NCBI GenBank assembly: GCA_019114715.1
Contig: DXEZ01000300.1
Location: 1-6,303 of the forward strand
Length of the DNA: 6,303 bases
Direction of reading: 5' to 3'
From: Candidatus Sphingobacterium stercoripullorum
Lineage (GTDB): Bacteria; Bacteroidota; Bacteroidia; Sphingobacteriales; Sphingobacteriaceae
The translations under genes were made by a program, and so were the position numbers. Position 1 is the stretch's first letter. Each line of letters starts with the position of its first letter. The notes beneath the pieces are model-generated. The model was not told the DNA's origin, made no database searches, and was given only the letters and a program-made list of their open reading frames with translations. This document shows, piece by piece, positions 5,990-6,303 of the stretch.

Positions 5990-6303
5990 ATGAGCCTTGT
6001 ATATTGTATCATCATCACACTCGTCTACTTCACAGCTAACGCCATAGCAAGCCCTCAACTGGATCATGCCTCTTTGCAGCAAGCAGATAGCACTGAAAGC
6101 TTCATAGACACTTACGATTCAAAAATAAATTACGAAATAAAGGAGCAATCATTCCACTTCACGCCGGATATCCGTCCATTAGTACCTATCCCTGGAGGTA
6201 GGCAAGCTTTCTACACCTATTTGTGGGATTTTGGAGATGGGAATTTCAGTACCCAGAAGAACCCTACACACAGCTATGCGCAGCCTGGAGACTACCAAGT
6301 CAC
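5990..6303 (+). CDS. Secreted PKD-domain protein, N-terminal part only
   Basis: The frame is open from ATG 5990 to the right edge, giving 104 residues. The first 20 or so form a signal peptide with a hydrophobic core (residues 4-16) and a likely signal peptidase I site after ANA or AIA at 16-20; no lipobox is present. Residues from about 55 on form a PKD fold, with the hallmark LWDFGDGNFST followed by NPTHSYAQPGDYQV. PKD domains are beta-sandwich modules common in extracellular Bacteroidota proteins, where they mediate adhesion or act as spacers. The protein is likely much longer and multi-domain, so its overall function cannot be judged here. It is divergent from the ECF sigma gene with a 98-bp shared control region, which makes it a candidate member of that regulon (inference). 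The start was chosen because the signal peptide begins there; an upstream ATG at 5976 is out of frame. Confidence 0.88.
   Translation, partial: MSLVYCIIITLVYFTANAIASPQLDHASLQQADSTESFIDTYDSKINYEIKEQSFHFTPDIRPLVPIPGGRQAFYTYLWDFGDGNFSTQKNPTHSYAQPGDYQV

Overview
The window looks like a chromosomal stretch from a member of the Bacteroidota, probably a free-living or aquatic relative of the Flavobacteriia, Cytophagia or Saprospiria; I cannot place it further. The signs are two lipoproteins with Bacteroidota-style starts (one with a CSKDD surface-export-like signal), AT-rich spacers, no strong Shine-Dalgarno sequences, TAnnTTTG-type -7 boxes, an ECF sigma factor paired with a TPR-bearing anti-sigma-like protein, and a secreted PKD-domain protein.

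Layout, left to right. Positions 1-651 (minus) hold the N-terminal 217 residues of an MscS-family mechanosensitive channel; the gene runs off the left edge. Positions 652-1580 form a 0.9 kb spacer with no convincing gene, ending in a clear terminator (1486-1525) for the next minus-strand gene. Positions 1581-2582 (minus) encode a 333-residue lipoprotein of unknown function. Divergent from it, 2795-3813 (plus) encodes a second, beta-propeller-like lipoprotein split by an apparent one-base frameshift at a run of five C's. Their 212-bp shared upstream region carries a 9-bp perfect inverted repeat placed almost exactly at its midpoint. The plus gene ends in a strong terminator (3838-3874). A spacer of nearly 0.4 kb follows, with one long stem-loop and no gene.

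Positions 5891 down to 4253 (minus) look like one transcription unit: an ECF-like sigma factor, a membrane-anchored anti-sigma-like protein with TPR-like repeats whose start overlaps the sigma stop by 8 bp, then an ArsC/Spx-type thioredoxin-fold protein 30 bp downstream. Divergent from the sigma gene, from 5990 (plus) to the right edge, is the start of a secreted protein whose first recognisable domain is PKD. Putative Bacteroidota promoters face both ways in the 98-bp gap.

The sigma and anti-sigma pair presumably forms a sensing module. The divergent PKD protein is a reasonable but unproven target. I see no phage, transposon, CRISPR array or clearly new system. The observations most worth checking are the homopolymer frameshift in a putative surface lipoprotein and the sigma/anti-sigma/ArsC arrangement.
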